A stretch of DNA of 57,464 nucleotides from Oceaniradius stylonematis (GTDB lineage Bacteria; Pseudomonadota; Alphaproteobacteria; Rhizobiales; Rhizobiaceae): positions 243,022 through 300,485 of the forward strand of contig NZ_QFWV02000004.1 of assembly GCF_003149475.2 (NCBI RefSeq). The letters are read 5' to 3'. The notes under the pieces were generated by a model. That model did not search any database, was not told the DNA's origin, and saw only the letters and a program-made list of their open reading frames with translations. The position numbers and the translations under genes were made by a program. Positions 45,408-54,876 of the stretch are shown one piece after another (the stretch's first letter is position 1; every line of letters begins with the position of its first letter).

Positions 45408-45434
45408 AAGGCTCGCCGGCGGCGGGCCTTTTTT
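45408..45434 (+). terminator. Rho-independent terminator of infC
   Basis: AAGGCTCGCC, loop GGC and GGCGGGCCTT form a 10-bp stem with one G-U pair, followed by TTTT. It starts 26 bp after the infC stop and lies before the convergent methyltransferase gene. Confidence 0.88.
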
Positions 45435-45452
45435 GCTGGCTGGCCGTTTCGT

Positions 45453-46085
45453 TCAGCCGGCCTTGCGGGCGGCGATCACCCAACCGGTCAGGCCGGTGCC
45501 GACAATATGTTCGCCATGCTCGTCGGCGCGGCCGGTCAGAAGGCCGCCGGCTTCGAGGGCGTCGAGCTTTCCGGCCAGTCCGCCCGACCGGTAGAAATTG
45601 TCGTTCAGTCCGATCACCAGAAAGCCGCCGGGACGGATCACACGCACGATCTCGTCGATCGCGTCCGGCCGGACATGGGCGGTCGAAAAGACGCCGACGC
45701 AGGCCGCGGCGTCATAGGCGCCATCGCCGGCATCGAGCGGCGGCCGGTTCAGATCGGCCTCGAACAGCCGGCGATAGATGCCGGTCGCCTCGGCTTTCTT
45801 CAGCATGCCGGTGGAAAAATCGCAGCCATCGATCGCGCCGTATCCTGCCTGATGCAATGCGATGCCCGACAGGCCCGAGCCGCAGCCGACATCGAGCACC
45901 GCAACACCGGGCCCCGGCGCGAGCCGTTCGGCCAGGGCCTGTGCGCAGCGTGCCGGCTGGCGGTATTCGTTCTCGTCCAGTTCCTCGTCGTAGACCTCCG
46001 CCCAGCGGTCGTAGAGCGCCCGTGTCTCCTCATCGGTCCTGACCTGATAGGCCTTGTCCAGAAAGCGTTCCCGCCCGTTGGTCAT
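45453..46085 (-). CDS. Class I SAM-dependent methyltransferase
   Basis: The 210-residue protein has the SAM-binding motif I VAVLDVGCGSGLSGIAL, an acidic motif II around 'DGCDFSTGML', and 'VLRVIRPGGFLVIGLND'-type motif (here RVIRPGGFLVIGLND). The substrate is unknown. It resembles the WBSCR27-like group of small methyltransferases, but I am not certain. The ATG at 46085 has GGGGAGG upstream and is preferred over the GTG or other upstream codons. It is divergent from rpmI. Confidence 0.88.
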   Translation of the reverse strand: MTNGRERFLDKAYQVRTDEETRALYDRWAEVYDEELDENEYRQPARCAQALAERLAPGPGVAVLDVGCGSGLSGIALHQAGYGAIDGCDFSTGMLKKAEATGIYRRLFEADLNRPPLDAGDGAYDAAACVGVFSTAHVRPDAIDEIVRVIRPGGFLVIGLNDNFYRSGGLAGKLDALEAGGLLTGRADEHGEHIVGTGLTGWVIAARKAG

Positions 46086-46231
46086 CGCGCGTACCTCCCC
46101 ACCGCCAAGGCTTGCATCCACAACGGTTTGAGTCTATAGGCGCGCGGTCCGAACCGTCCGGCAGGGCATGCCGTGGCGGTTCACGAATGCTGAACAGCCA
46201 GCACGTCATCGACAATCGAGCGAAGCGAGGC

Positions 46232-46264
46232 GGGATCGGCCGATCCCCGTTCGAATTTTCGAAC
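46232..46264. promoter_or_regulatory. Two adjacent perfect palindromes upstream of rpmI
   Basis: GGGATCGGCCGATCCC (46232-46247) is a perfect 16-bp palindrome. Two bases later, GTTCGAA-TT-TTCGAAC (46249-46264) is a perfect 7-bp-arm dyad. They lie 59 bp before the rpmI start in the 237-bp region between divergent genes. They could be operators or RNA hairpins of the leader that controls rpmI-rplT by L20 feedback. Confidence 0.45.
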
Positions 46265-46322
46265 GCCCTTGCGGAGCGCCTGCGAAAGCGGGCCGGCGTG
46301 AACGCGAACAATGGAGAGCAAA

Positions 46323-46523
46323 ATGCCCAAGATGAAGACGAAGGCTTCGGTCAAGAAGCGCTTCAAGACCACCGCCTCGGGCAAGATCAAGGTCGCCCAG
46401 GCCGGCAAGCGCCATATGATGATCAAGCGGTCCAACAAGTTCATCCGCAACGCGCGCGGCACCATGGTGCTGTCCGAGCCGGATACGAAGATCGTCAAGA
46501 AGTTCATGCCCTACGGCCTGTGA
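46323..46523 (+). CDS. rpmI: 50S ribosomal protein L35
   Basis: L35 is a small basic protein of the large ribosomal subunit. The 66-residue protein begins [14 protein letters not shown] and has the conserved '[20 protein letters not shown]' region. The ATG at 46323 is chosen to match the family start with GGAG upstream; another ATG lies 12 bp before it. It is followed by rplT, the usual pair. Confidence 0.97.
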   Translation: MPKMKTKASVKKRFKTTASGKIKVAQAGKRHMMIKRSNKFIRNARGTMVLSEPDTKIVKKFMPYGL

Positions 46524-46557
46524 GCCGTCACGCACCAGATTTGAAGGAGCCAAGACC

Positions 46558-46959
46558 ATGGCACGTGTCAAACGCGGCGTGACCGCTCACGCCAAGCACA
46601 AGAAAGTTCTCAAAGCCGCCAAGGGCTATTACGGCCGGCGCAAGAACACCATCCGCATCGCCAAGCAGGCGGTTGAGAAGGCGGACCAGTACGCCTATCG
46701 CGACCGCAAGGCCCGCAAACGCAATTTCCGCTCGCTGTGGATCCAGCGCATCAATGCCGCCGCGCGCGAGCACGGCCTGACCTATGGCCGGCTGATCGAC
46801 GGGCTGAACAAGGCCGGCGTCGAGATCGACCGCAAGGTGCTGTCAGACATGGCGATCCACGAACCGGCGGCATTCGCTGCCATCGCGGAAAAGGCCAAGG
46901 GCGAGCTGGCCTATCTGAAAGACACCACGCCCAACGCATTTGAGGCCGCTGTCCGCTAG
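46558..46959 (+). CDS. rplT: 50S ribosomal protein L20
   Basis: L20 is needed for early assembly of the 50S subunit and can repress its own operon. The 133-residue protein has [37 protein letters not shown]-type N-terminal basic extension and the C-terminal globular part '[23 protein letters not shown]'. An AAGGAG site precedes the ATG. It lies 34 bp after rpmI and its length matches rhizobial L20, which carries extra C-terminal residues. Confidence 0.97.
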   Translation: MARVKRGVTAHAKHKKVLKAAKGYYGRRKNTIRIAKQAVEKADQYAYRDRKARKRNFRSLWIQRINAAAREHGLTYGRLIDGLNKAGVEIDRKVLSDMAIHEPAAFAAIAEKAKGELAYLKDTTPNAFEAAVR

Positions 46960-46992
46960 GCCAGCGCGCTTCTCAACGCATCACCCAAGTTT

Positions 46993-47034
46993 GAGAACCC
47001 GCTTCTGGCCACCGCCGGACGCGGGTTTTCTTTG
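46993..47034 (+). terminator. Terminator or attenuator between rplT and pheS
   Basis: GAGAACCCGC (46993-47002) pairs with GCGGGTTTTC (47021-47030), with a possible inner stem CTGGC/GCCGG, followed by TTTG. It lies 34 bp after rplT and 47 bp before pheS. It could end the ribosomal protein transcript or limit read-through into pheST. I see no phenylalanine leader peptide. Confidence 0.7.
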
Positions 47035-47081
47035 TCGCCGGACTGTGAGAAACGAACCGCCGGACAGATAGGGAAACCGTC

Positions 47082-48182
47082 ATGAACGAAACGGCCCGAC
47101 CCGAGATCGATCAGCTTGAACGGACGCTGATGGCCGACATCGCCTCGGCCGCCGACGAGGACGCCATCGAACAGGTGCGCGTTGCGGCAATCGGCAAGAA
47201 AGGCGCGGTCTCCGAGCGCATGAAGACGCTCGGCAAGATGAGCGCCGAAGAGCGCCAGGTGATGGGCCCGGCGCTGAACGGGCTTAAGGTCCGCGTGACC
47301 GACGCGATCGCGGCCCGCAAGGCCGAACTGCGCGACGCGGCGATCGAGGCCCGGCTGGCGACCGAGACGGTCGACATCACGCTTCCCGTCCGTCCGTCGC
47401 CCGCCGAGACCGGCCGCATCCATCCGATCAGCCAGGTGATCGACGAGATCACCGCGATCTGCGCCGACATGGGGTTTGCCGTTGCCGAAGGCCCCGATAT
47501 CGAGACCGACTATTACAACTTCACGGCGCTCAATTTCCCCGAGGATCATCCGGCGCGGGAAATGCACGACACGTTCTTCATGGCGCCGGACGCAAACGGC
47601 GAGCGCAAGGTGCTGCGCACGCACACCTCGCCAGTCCAGATCCGCACTATGGAAGCGCAGGAGCCGCCGATCCGCATCGTCATTCCCGGCAAGACCTACC
47701 GGCACGATTCCGACGCCACCCATACGCCGATGTTCCATCAGCTGGAGGGACTTGTCGTCGACAAGGTGACGACGGTCGCGCACCTGAAATGGACCATCGA
47801 GGAGTTCTGCAAGGCCTTCTTCGAGGTGCCCGACGTCGCCATGCGGTTCAGGCCGTCCTACTTCCCGTTCACCGAGCCGAGCCTGGAGGTGGACATTCAG
47901 TGCGACCGGTCAAAGCCCGGCGAAGTCCGGTTCGGCGAGGGCAATGACTGGATGGAGATCTTGGGTTGCGGCATGGTGCATCCGAACGTTTTGCGCGCCG
48001 GCGGGCTCGATCCGGACGTCTATCAGGGCTTTGCCTGGGGCATCGGCATCGACCGGCTGGCGATGCTGAAATACGGCATGCCGGACCTGCGCGCCTTTTT
48101 CGACGCCGATGTGCGCTGGCTGAAACACTATGGCTTCCGGCCGCTCGACATGCCGACCCTGTTCGGAGGATTAAGCCAATAG
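47082..48182 (+). CDS. pheS: Phenylalanine--tRNA ligase alpha subunit
   Basis: PheS is the catalytic subunit of the alpha2beta2 synthetase that charges tRNA-Phe. The 366-residue protein has an N-terminal coiled coil (about 1-95) and the class II core: '[30 protein letters not shown]', '[26 protein letters not shown]', motif 2 '[17 protein letters not shown]' and motif 3 '[16 protein letters not shown]'. It is transcribed with pheT, 52 bp downstream. Confidence 0.97.
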   Translation: MNETARPEIDQLERTLMADIASAADEDAIEQVRVAAIGKKGAVSERMKTLGKMSAEERQVMGPALNGLKVRVTDAIAARKAELRDAAIEARLATETVDITLPVRPSPAETGRIHPISQVIDEITAICADMGFAVAEGPDIETDYYNFTALNFPEDHPAREMHDTFFMAPDANGERKVLRTHTSPVQIRTMEAQEPPIRIVIPGKTYRHDSDATHTPMFHQLEGLVVDKVTTVAHLKWTIEEFCKAFFEVPDVAMRFRPSYFPFTEPSLEVDIQCDRSKPGEVRFGEGNDWMEILGCGMVHPNVLRAGGLDPDVYQGFAWGIGIDRLAMLKYGMPDLRAFFDADVRWLKHYGFRPLDMPTLFGGLSQ

Positions 48183-48234
48183 CGGCGAACCTGCCGCGCC
48201 GGCCGCTGACCAACGCCTATCGAAAGCAAAAACG

Positions 48235-50640
48235 ATGAAATTCACATTGTCCTGGCTCAAGGACCATCTCGACACGGATGCAACGCTTGCCGAGATCACC
48301 GAGGCGCTGACCATGATCGGCCTCGAGGTCGAGGCGGTGGACGACAAGGCGCAGTTCGCGCCGTTCACCATTGCGCGCGTGCTGACCGCCGAGAAGCACC
48401 CCGACGCCGACAAGCTGAAGGTGCTGACGGTCGATGCCGGCGACGGCAAGCCTGTTCAGGTGGTGTGCGGGGCGCCCAATGCGCGGGCCGGCCTCGTCGG
48501 CGCGTTCGCCGCGCCGGGTACCTATGTGCCGGGCATCGATCTGGAACTGTCGGTCGGCAAGATCCGCGGCGTCGAGAGCCATGGCATGATGTGCTCGGAG
48601 CGCGAGCTTGAGATGTCGGACGAGCATTCCGGAATCATCGACCTGCCCGAGGACGCGCCGGTGGGTACGCCTTTCGCCGCCTATGCGGGGCTCGACGATC
48701 CGGTGATCGAGATCGGCCTGACGCCGAACCGGCCCGACTGCACCGGCGTCCATGGCATTGCGCGCGACCTGGCGGCGGCCGGGCTGGGCACGCTCAAGCC
48801 GCTCGGCATCGAGCCGATTGCAGGCGACGGCGCATGCCCGGTCGATGTGCGCATCGACGCGCCGGACCTGTGTCCCGGCTTCGCCCTGCGGCTGGTGCGC
48901 GGCGTCAAGAACGGCCCCTCGCCGCAATGGATGCAGCAGCGCCTGATCGCCATCGGCCTGAGGCCCATCAATGCGCTCGTCGATATCACCAACTATGTCA
49001 CCTTCGGCTGGGGCAGGCCGCTGCACGTATTCGATGCCGCCAAGGTGACGGGCAACCTCGTCGTGCGCCGCGCCACCGATGGCGAGACAATTCTTGGCCT
49101 TGACGGCAAGGAGTACACGCTGACCGGCGAGATGTGCACGATCGCCGACGAGCGCGGACCCGAATCCATCGCCGGCATCATGGGCGGCGAAGAATCCGGC
49201 TGCGACGAGACCACGACCGATGTGGTCATCGAATCGGCGCTGTGGAACCCGCGCAATGTCGCGCGGACCGGTCGCGATCTGGGCATCATCACCGATGCCC
49301 GTTACCGGTTCGAGCGGGGTGTCGATCCGGAATTCATGGTGCCGGGACTGGAACTGGCGACACGCATGGTGCTGGACCTGTGCGGTGGCACGCCCACCGA
49401 AACGCGCGTGACCGGCTATGCCGGCCATCAGTGCAAGACGGTGGATTTTCCGTTTGCCGAGGTCAGGCGGCTGACCGGCGCCGATGTCGAAGCCGCCAAG
49501 AGCACCGACATTCTGGAACGGCTCGGCTTTGACGTGAACGGCAGGGGCGAGATCGCCAAGGTCACGGCTCCGTCATGGCGGCCGGACATTGAAGGCAAGG
49601 CCGATCTGGTCGAGGAGGTCATGCGCATCCATGGCGTGGGCAACATCGCGCCGCTGCCGCTTGAGAGCCATGGTGCGGTCAATGGGCGCGTGCTGACCGT
49701 CCAGCAGGTGCGCACCCGCGCTGCGAAGCGTGCGCTCGCCGCGCGCGGCATGATGGAAGCCGTCACATGGTCTTTCATTCCGGCTGCCCATGCGGCGGCG
49801 TTCGGCGGCGGCGCGGCCGCGCTGCAGCTTGCCAACCCCATTGCGGCCGACATGAGCGACATGCGCCCCTCGCTGCTTCCCGGCCTTCTGGCGGCGGCCC
49901 AGCGCAACGCCAATGTCGGCCATGGCGATGTCGCGCTGTTCGAGGTCGCGGGCACTTATGAAAGCGACACGCCGGACGGGCAGCGCAGGGTCGCCGGCGG
50001 CATCCGCCGCGGCACGGCGACGCTCACCGGCGCGGGCCGGGCATGGGACGGACACGCGGCGGCGGTCGGCGTGTTTGACGCCAAGGCCGACGCGCTGGCC
50101 GCGCTCGAAGCGTGCGGCGCGCCGGTCGACAAGCTGACGGTCGAGCGCGGCGCGCCGGACTGGTACCATCCGGGCCGTTCGGGGCTGATCAAGCTCGGCC
50201 CGAAGAACGTGCTCGGCCATTTCGGCGAACTGCATCCGCGCACGCTCGAAGTGCTCGACGTCAAAGGGCCGGTCTGCGGCTTCGAGATCTTCATCGACGC
50301 CCTGCCCGAACCCAAGCGCAAGGCGACACGCACCAAACCGCGCCTCGATTTGTCGCCGTTCCAGGCGGTGACGCGCGATTTCGCCTTCGTGGTCGATGCC
50401 GATGTGGCGGCGGGCGCCCTGCAGCGCGCGGTCGCCGGCGCCGACAAGCAGTTGGTGACGGGCGTGACGGTCTTCGACCTGTTCGAGGGCGCGGCGCTCG
50501 GCGAAGGCAGGAAGTCGGTCGCCGTCGAAGTGCAGATCCAGCCGACCGACCGAACGCTGACCGACGAGGACCTCGAAGCACTGAGCGGCAGGATCGTTGC
50601 CAGTGTCGAAAAGGCGACGGGCGGCGTGCTCAGGGGGTAA
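48235..50640 (+). CDS. pheT: Phenylalanine--tRNA ligase beta subunit
   Basis: PheT supplies editing and tRNA binding to the synthetase. In the 801-residue protein the N-terminal tRNA-binding (EMAP-like) domain is at about 40-150 ('[17 protein letters not shown]'), the B3/B4 editing domain at about 210-380 ('[28 protein letters not shown]'), the B5 domain at about 405-475, and the C-terminal anticodon-binding domain ends the protein ('[19 protein letters not shown]'). Its stop lies 2 bp from the stop of the convergent toxin gene. Confidence 0.97.
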   Translation: MKFTLSWLKDHLDTDATLAEITEALTMIGLEVEAVDDKAQFAPFTIARVLTAEKHPDADKLKVLTVDAGDGKPVQVVCGAPNARAGLVGAFAAPGTYVPGIDLELSVGKIRGVESHGMMCSERELEMSDEHSGIIDLPEDAPVGTPFAAYAGLDDPVIEIGLTPNRPDCTGVHGIARDLAAAGLGTLKPLGIEPIAGDGACPVDVRIDAPDLCPGFALRLVRGVKNGPSPQWMQQRLIAIGLRPINALVDITNYVTFGWGRPLHVFDAAKVTGNLVVRRATDGETILGLDGKEYTLTGEMCTIADERGPESIAGIMGGEESGCDETTTDVVIESALWNPRNVARTGRDLGIITDARYRFERGVDPEFMVPGLELATRMVLDLCGGTPTETRVTGYAGHQCKTVDFPFAEVRRLTGADVEAAKSTDILERLGFDVNGRGEIAKVTAPSWRPDIEGKADLVEEVMRIHGVGNIAPLPLESHGAVNGRVLTVQQVRTRAAKRALAARGMMEAVTWSFIPAAHAAAFGGGAAALQLANPIAADMSDMRPSLLPGLLAAAQRNANVGHGDVALFEVAGTYESDTPDGQRRVAGGIRRGTATLTGAGRAWDGHAAAVGVFDAKADALAALEACGAPVDKLTVERGAPDWYHPGRSGLIKLGPKNVLGHFGELHPRTLEVLDVKGPVCGFEIFIDALPEPKRKATRTKPRLDLSPFQAVTRDFAFVVDADVAAGALQRAVAGADKQLVTGVTVFDLFEGAALGEGRKSVAVEVQIQPTDRTLTDEDLEALSGRIVASVEKATGGVLRG

Positions 50641-50642
50641 GG

Positions 50643-50942
50643 TTAGCCGCCGGTGCGTGTCTTGATCGTTCGTTGTCCGCGTTTCGAGTAAGCGCGGCTG
50701 CGATGCGCAAGATGGACGATCAGCACCACGGTCCCATCTCGTCGCAATAACTCACAGACGAGGCGGTAAGCGCCGCACCGCAGCTTCCGAAAGCCTTTCA
50801 GGTTGCCCGAATAGGGAACCAGGCGCTGTCGTGCGTCCTCAAGGCGGGACAATTCGTCCAGCGCCGCCTTGATGCGCCGCTGATCGGCGGTCGCGATCGC
50901 CAGAAGGTCGGTGACGGCATCGGGATGCCATTCAATCCGCAA
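50643..50942 (-). CDS. RelE/ParE-family toxin, TTG start
   Basis: The 99-residue protein has the RelE/ParE layout: 'IEWHPDAVTDLLAIATADQRRIKAALDELS' for the first strand and helices, a central 'GNLKGFRKLRCGAYRLVCELL' and a C-terminal 'VVLIVHLAHRSRAYSKRG'. RelE members cut mRNA on the ribosome and ParE members poison gyrase; which applies here cannot be told. The TTG at 50942 overlaps the end of the antitoxin gene by 11 bp, as expected for a coupled pair. Longer starts upstream lie within the antitoxin gene. It is convergent with pheT. Confidence 0.86.
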   Translation of the reverse strand: MRIEWHPDAVTDLLAIATADQRRIKAALDELSRLEDARQRLVPYSGNLKGFRKLRCGAYRLVCELLRRDGTVVLIVHLAHRSRAYSKRGQRTIKTRTGG

Positions 50943-51150
50943 GACCGACCCTCTTCCAAACCTCTTCGTTCGGCACCGGCTCGAAAGGCTCCGACAAACG
51001 ACTGCGCACAGTGTAGAAATCCTCAAGCTCTTCGAGCTTGTCGATGATCGCCTGACGGATCAGATGGCTTGCGTTCAAACCATGCTCTTCGGACAGTTTA
51101 TCCCAACGAGCCTTGATCTCCGCATCAACACGGATAGACATCGATGTCAT
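50932..51150 (-). CDS. Ribbon-helix-helix antitoxin of the RelE/ParE pair
   Basis: The 72-residue protein begins with a ribbon-helix-helix pattern (SMSIRVDAEIKARWDKLSEEHG then NASHLIRQAIIDKLEEL), the DNA-binding fold of many antitoxins. Its C-terminal part (about 45-72) is acidic and probably wraps the toxin. GAGG lies 6 bases before the ATG at 51150. Two other ATGs (51162 and 51141) are possible. As in such systems, it probably represses its own promoter; palindromic sequences lie just upstream. Confidence 0.86.
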   Translation of the reverse strand: MTSMSIRVDAEIKARWDKLSEEHGLNASHLIRQAIIDKLEELEDFYTVRSRLSEPFEPVPNEEVWKRVGLAD

Positions 51151-51166
51151 GACCGGCCTCATGTGT

Positions 51167-51194
51167 GCATCATGTCATACATGTAGTACGATGC
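51167..51194. promoter_or_regulatory. Palindromic sequences upstream of the toxin-antitoxin pair
   Basis: GCATC (51167-51171) and GATGC (51190-51194) flank a perfect TACATGTA palindrome (51178-51185), and CATG-TCATA-CATG lies within. The two dyads do not share the same centre. The region is AT-rich and immediately upstream of the antitoxin, where self-repression sites usually lie. Confidence 0.45.
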
Positions 51195-51315
51195 GTATCA
51201 TTCTTCAATGAGCGCTTACCGGTTGCCGCCTGAGAAGTCCGAAGCCTGTACGGGCACCCTTGCTCCCCGCCGCCCGCTCTGACACAAGGCTGGCCTGCAT
51301 CGGTCGGAGCCCGCC

Positions 51316-52704
51316 ATGAACCTCATTCTCAACACCGACAGCTACAAATACTCGCACTTTGCGCAGTATCCGCCGGAGACGGCGGCGATCTCGGCCTATA
51401 TCGAATCGCGGCGCGGCGGCGACTATGACGTGACGCTGTTCTTCGGCCTGCAAATGTTCCTCAAGGACTATCTGTCCAAGCCGGTCACGCTTGCCGACGT
51501 CGATGAAGCCGAGGCGATGATCACGGCGCACGGCCTGCCGTTCAACCGGCCCGGCTGGGATCTTTTGATCGAGCGCCATGGCGGCTATCTGCCGCTGATG
51601 ATCGAGGCGCTGCCGGAAGGCTCGGTCGTTCCGGCCGGCACGCCGATGGTCCAGGTGCGCAACACCGACCCCGAATTTTTCTGGCTGCCGACCTTCATCG
51701 AGACCGCGCTTTTGCGCGCGGTCTGGTATCCGTCGACGGTGGCGACGGTATCGTGGCATGTGCGCCAGATGATCGCCGAAACGCTCGACAGGACCTGCGA
51801 CGATCCGGGGCCGATCCTGCCGTTCCGCCTGCACGATTTCGGCGCGCGCGGCGCGACCAGCTATGAGCAGGCCGGCCTTGGCGGCGTCGCCCATCTGGTC
51901 AATTTCCTGGGCACCGATACCGTCGCGGCGCTCGTCTATGCGCGCAAATATTACGGCGAGGAGATGGCCGGCTTTTCGATCCCGGCCGCCGAGCATTCGA
52001 CGATGACTTCATGGGGCGAGGAGCGCGAGGCGGCGGCCTACGAGAACATGGTCGAGCAGTTCGGCGGTGACGGCAAACTGGTCGCCGTGGTCTCCGACAG
52101 CTACGATCTGTTCCGCGCCGTGCGCAACATCTGGGGCGGAGAACTGAAGGAAAAGGTCGAGACGATGGGCGGCACGCTGGTTGTGCGGCCCGACTCGGGC
52201 GATGCGACCCGCGTGCCCATCGACACGATCGAGATGCTCGGCGACATTTTCGGCTACCGCGTCAACGCCAAGGGCTACAAGGTGTTGGCCGATTGCGTGC
52301 GCGTCATCCAGGGCGACGGCATCACACCGCGCACCATCCGTGTGCTGCTCGAAGCGATGACCGAGCGCGGCTGGTCGGCGGAAAACCTCGCCTTCGGCAT
52401 GGGCGCGGGGCTGTTGCAGCGGGTCAATCGCGACACGCTGCGCTTTGCCATGAAGGCCAATGCGCGGCAGGACACGGACGGCGGCTGGCACGGCATCGCC
52501 AAGGACCCCAAGACCGACCCCGGCAAGGCGTCCAAGCGCTACCGGCAGGCGGTCGTTATCGAAGATGGCGCTCCGGTGGCGATGCCGCTCAAGGACATTG
52601 GCGACCGTCAGAACCTGATGCAGCCGGTCTGGGAAAATGGCGAGCTTAAGCGCGACTGGACCTTCGCGGAGATCCGCGAACGAGCCAATCCCGCGCGAAA
52701 ATAG
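51316..52704 (+). CDS. nadV: Nicotinamide phosphoribosyltransferase-type enzyme (NadV/NAMPT family)
   Basis: The 462-residue protein belongs to the NAMPT group: LNTDSYKYSHFAQYPPE at the start, 'RLHDFGARGATSYEQAGLGG' near 175, 'SIPAAEHSTMTSWGEEREA' near 225, and the phosphate-binding 'VVRPDSGDATRVPI' near 295. NAMPT makes NMN from nicotinamide and phosphoribosyl pyrophosphate, a one-step NAD salvage. Rhizobial copies are often labelled nicotinate phosphoribosyltransferase, but the motifs fit the nicotinamide-type better. It lies 10 bp before the next gene, with which it is probably co-transcribed. Confidence 0.88.
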   Translation: MNLILNTDSYKYSHFAQYPPETAAISAYIESRRGGDYDVTLFFGLQMFLKDYLSKPVTLADVDEAEAMITAHGLPFNRPGWDLLIERHGGYLPLMIEALPEGSVVPAGTPMVQVRNTDPEFFWLPTFIETALLRAVWYPSTVATVSWHVRQMIAETLDRTCDDPGPILPFRLHDFGARGATSYEQAGLGGVAHLVNFLGTDTVAALVYARKYYGEEMAGFSIPAAEHSTMTSWGEEREAAAYENMVEQFGGDGKLVAVVSDSYDLFRAVRNIWGGELKEKVETMGGTLVVRPDSGDATRVPIDTIEMLGDIFGYRVNAKGYKVLADCVRVIQGDGITPRTIRVLLEAMTERGWSAENLAFGMGAGLLQRVNRDTLRFAMKANARQDTDGGWHGIAKDPKTDPGKASKRYRQAVVIEDGAPVAMPLKDIGDRQNLMQPVWENGELKRDWTFAEIRERANPARK

Positions 52705-52714
52705 GAGGGCCATC

Positions 52715-53701
52715 ATGTTCCGTTGGGGGATTATCTCGACCGCAAAAATCGCCCGTGATCAGGTCGTGCCGGCGATCATGCAGAGCGAGACCGGCATCGT
52801 GACCGCCGTCGCCAGCCGCCGGCCCGGTCCGGCGGCCGGTTTCGCGCGCCGCTTCAACATCGCACACGCGTTCGACAGCTATGAAGCGATGCTGGACAGC
52901 GATGCCATCGACGCCGTCTATGTCCCGACCGTGACATCGACCCATGTCGAATGGGCGATCAAGGCCGCGAAGGCGGGTAAGCATGTTCTGGTCGAAAAGC
53001 CGCTGGCGCTCAAAGCCGAAGACATCGATCCGGTGATCGCGGCGCGCGATGCGGCCGGCGTTGTCGTCTCCGAAGCGTTCATGGTCACTTATCATCCGCA
53101 ATGGCTCAAAGTGCGGGCGCTGATTGCAGAAGGCGCGATCGGCACGCTGCGGATGGTCCAGGGTGCGTTTTCCTATTTCAACCGCGACGGAAGCAATATG
53201 CGCAACGTGGCCGATCTGGGCGGCGGCGCACTGCCCGACATCGGCGTTTATCCGACCGTCGTGACGCGCTTCGTGACCGGGCAGGAACCGCGCGACGTGG
53301 TGGCGACAATCGACTTCGATGCAAAATTCGGGACCGACATCTTCGCCAATGCGACGATGCGGTTCGACGGGTTCGATCTTGGCTTTTACCTCGGTACACA
53401 GCTCGCCCAACGCCAGTCGATGGTGTTTCACGGCGACAAGGGCTTCATCGAGGTCCAGACGCCGTTCAATGCGGGGCTTTACGATTCCGACCGGGTGACG
53501 CTGCACGGTGCCGACCACCGCGAGGCGCAGATTTTCGCCTTTCCGGGCGTCAACCAGTACCAGTGTCAGGTGGACGCTTTTGCCCGCCATGTGGCGGGAT
53601 CGGGCGAAGCGCTGTTCACGCTTGAGAGTTCCCGCGCCAACCAACGGGCCATCGACGCAGTCTATAGGGCGGCGGAAAGCGGCGAGCGCACGCGCGTCTG
53701 A
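52715..53701 (+). CDS. Gfo/Idh/MocA family oxidoreductase
   Basis: The 328-residue protein has the NAD(P)-binding N-terminus MFRWGIISTAKIARDQVVPA, the family motif 'AGKHVLVEKPLALKAEDID' with the catalytic lysine, and 'DLGGGALPDIGVYPTVVTRFV' in the C-terminal domain. This family oxidises or reduces sugars and inositols; the substrate is unknown. AGGAGG precedes the ATG at 52715; the frame extends 26 codons upstream inside nadV. Its stop abuts the stop of the convergent htpX-like gene with no bases between. Confidence 0.9.
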   Translation: MFRWGIISTAKIARDQVVPAIMQSETGIVTAVASRRPGPAAGFARRFNIAHAFDSYEAMLDSDAIDAVYVPTVTSTHVEWAIKAAKAGKHVLVEKPLALKAEDIDPVIAARDAAGVVVSEAFMVTYHPQWLKVRALIAEGAIGTLRMVQGAFSYFNRDGSNMRNVADLGGGALPDIGVYPTVVTRFVTGQEPRDVVATIDFDAKFGTDIFANATMRFDGFDLGFYLGTQLAQRQSMVFHGDKGFIEVQTPFNAGLYDSDRVTLHGADHREAQIFAFPGVNQYQCQVDAFARHVAGSGEALFTLESSRANQRAIDAVYRAAESGERTRV

Positions 53702-54829
53702 TCACCACCAGACGCCGCCGCGACCGATGCGGATGCGCGGGGCTTGATCTGCGGGCGGATGCAGCGGACCGGCACAACCCGGACAATCGGCTTCGGTGGC
53801 GCCGACGACCGGCCCGACCGGTGGACGCGTCTCGGCAAAGGCCAGCCAGTCACGCATTCGGTCCTGCTCGCGCCGGGGAATTTTCGGAACCGGCGAAACC
53901 CGCCGTCGCAGCGGAGCCTGACGGGCAGTGGGATTGTCTGCCGGCGGCGTGCGCAGCAATGTCGGCTTGAGCGCCTGCAACCGTTCGACCCGTTCTGCGG
54001 TCGGCGGATGCGAGCGCAGCATGGAAGGCTCGGCCATCCGGCCGGCGGGCAGCAACATCGCTTCGAGCCTGCGCCGATGGGCGCCTTCAAGCTTGACGAG
54101 GGCCGACGACAGGCCGTCCGGGTCGCCGGTCAGCATGGCGGCACCATAATCGGCGTCGAACTCGCGGGTGCGCGACAGTGCAAGCTGCAGCAGGCTGCCC
54201 ACGGTCGGCGCCGCGATCATCGCCACAATGCCGAGCCAGGGCACGGTCGGAAAGAAGCCCGAAAGGTTGAACAGAACGGCGATGATGCCGATGGTCGACA
54301 GGGTCGATGTCAGCCGCGAGACGACATCGGCCAGGCTCATCACCTTGATGTCCTCGTTGCGGATATGCGTGATCTCGTGGGCCAGAACGCCGGCCAGTTC
54401 GCGTGTGGTCAGGCTCCGCACCAGCGCATCAGTCACCGCGATCGCCGATGCATCGCGCCGACCCACGGCAAACGCGTTCATCAGCGGCGACGGAACCACA
54501 TGCAGATCGGGCGCTCGGGTCAGGCCGGCGCGACGCGAGAGCTCGGCGACGATGGCGTGGCCCGCCGGAAACCGGTCCGGCCCCACAGGCTTTGCCTTGT
54601 ACATGCGCAGGACGACCGACGGCGAAACCCGCCGGGCAGCGAACAGGCTGACGCCCCCGAAGATGAGCGCGTAGACGATACCGGTCGTGCCGGCGATCGC
54701 CCAGGCCGTCATCGCAAGAAGGGCGAGCGAGCCGGCGACCAGCACGAATGTGTGCAGCCGGTTTGCGAAGCGGTGACGCCGATGGATGGCATGGGTCTGT
54801 TCGAAAAAGGCGAAGGCCATGGCGTTCAT
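53702..54829 (-). CDS. htpX: M48 family zinc metalloprotease, HtpX-like
   Basis: HtpX is an inner-membrane protease that removes damaged membrane proteins. The 375-residue protein has two N-terminal membrane helices (about 25-70), the HExxH site in 'GVLAHEITHIRNEDI', and further helices at about 175-215. The zinc-ligand Glu is likely in the 'REFDADYGAAML' region. The C-terminal 70 residues are basic and Pro-rich and end with a single CPGC motif (ADCPGCAGPLHPP), which could bind metal in a dimer. Length is above the usual 290-320 residues because of this tail. The gene is convergent with the oxidoreductase. Confidence 0.88.
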   Translation of the reverse strand: MNAMAFAFFEQTHAIHRRHRFANRLHTFVLVAGSLALLAMTAWAIAGTTGIVYALIFGGVSLFAARRVSPSVVLRMYKAKPVGPDRFPAGHAIVAELSRRAGLTRAPDLHVVPSPLMNAFAVGRRDASAIAVTDALVRSLTTRELAGVLAHEITHIRNEDIKVMSLADVVSRLTSTLSTIGIIAVLFNLSGFFPTVPWLGIVAMIAAPTVGSLLQLALSRTREFDADYGAAMLTGDPDGLSSALVKLEGAHRRRLEAMLLPAGRMAEPSMLRSHPPTAERVERLQALKPTLLRTPPADNPTARQAPLRRRVSPVPKIPRREQDRMRDWLAFAETRPPVGPVVGATEADCPGCAGPLHPPADQAPRIRIGRGGVWW

Positions 54830-54876
54830 ATGGGCGACGCCACGGCCGGTTTGGAGTCCCTGCTTTGGGCCCGATC

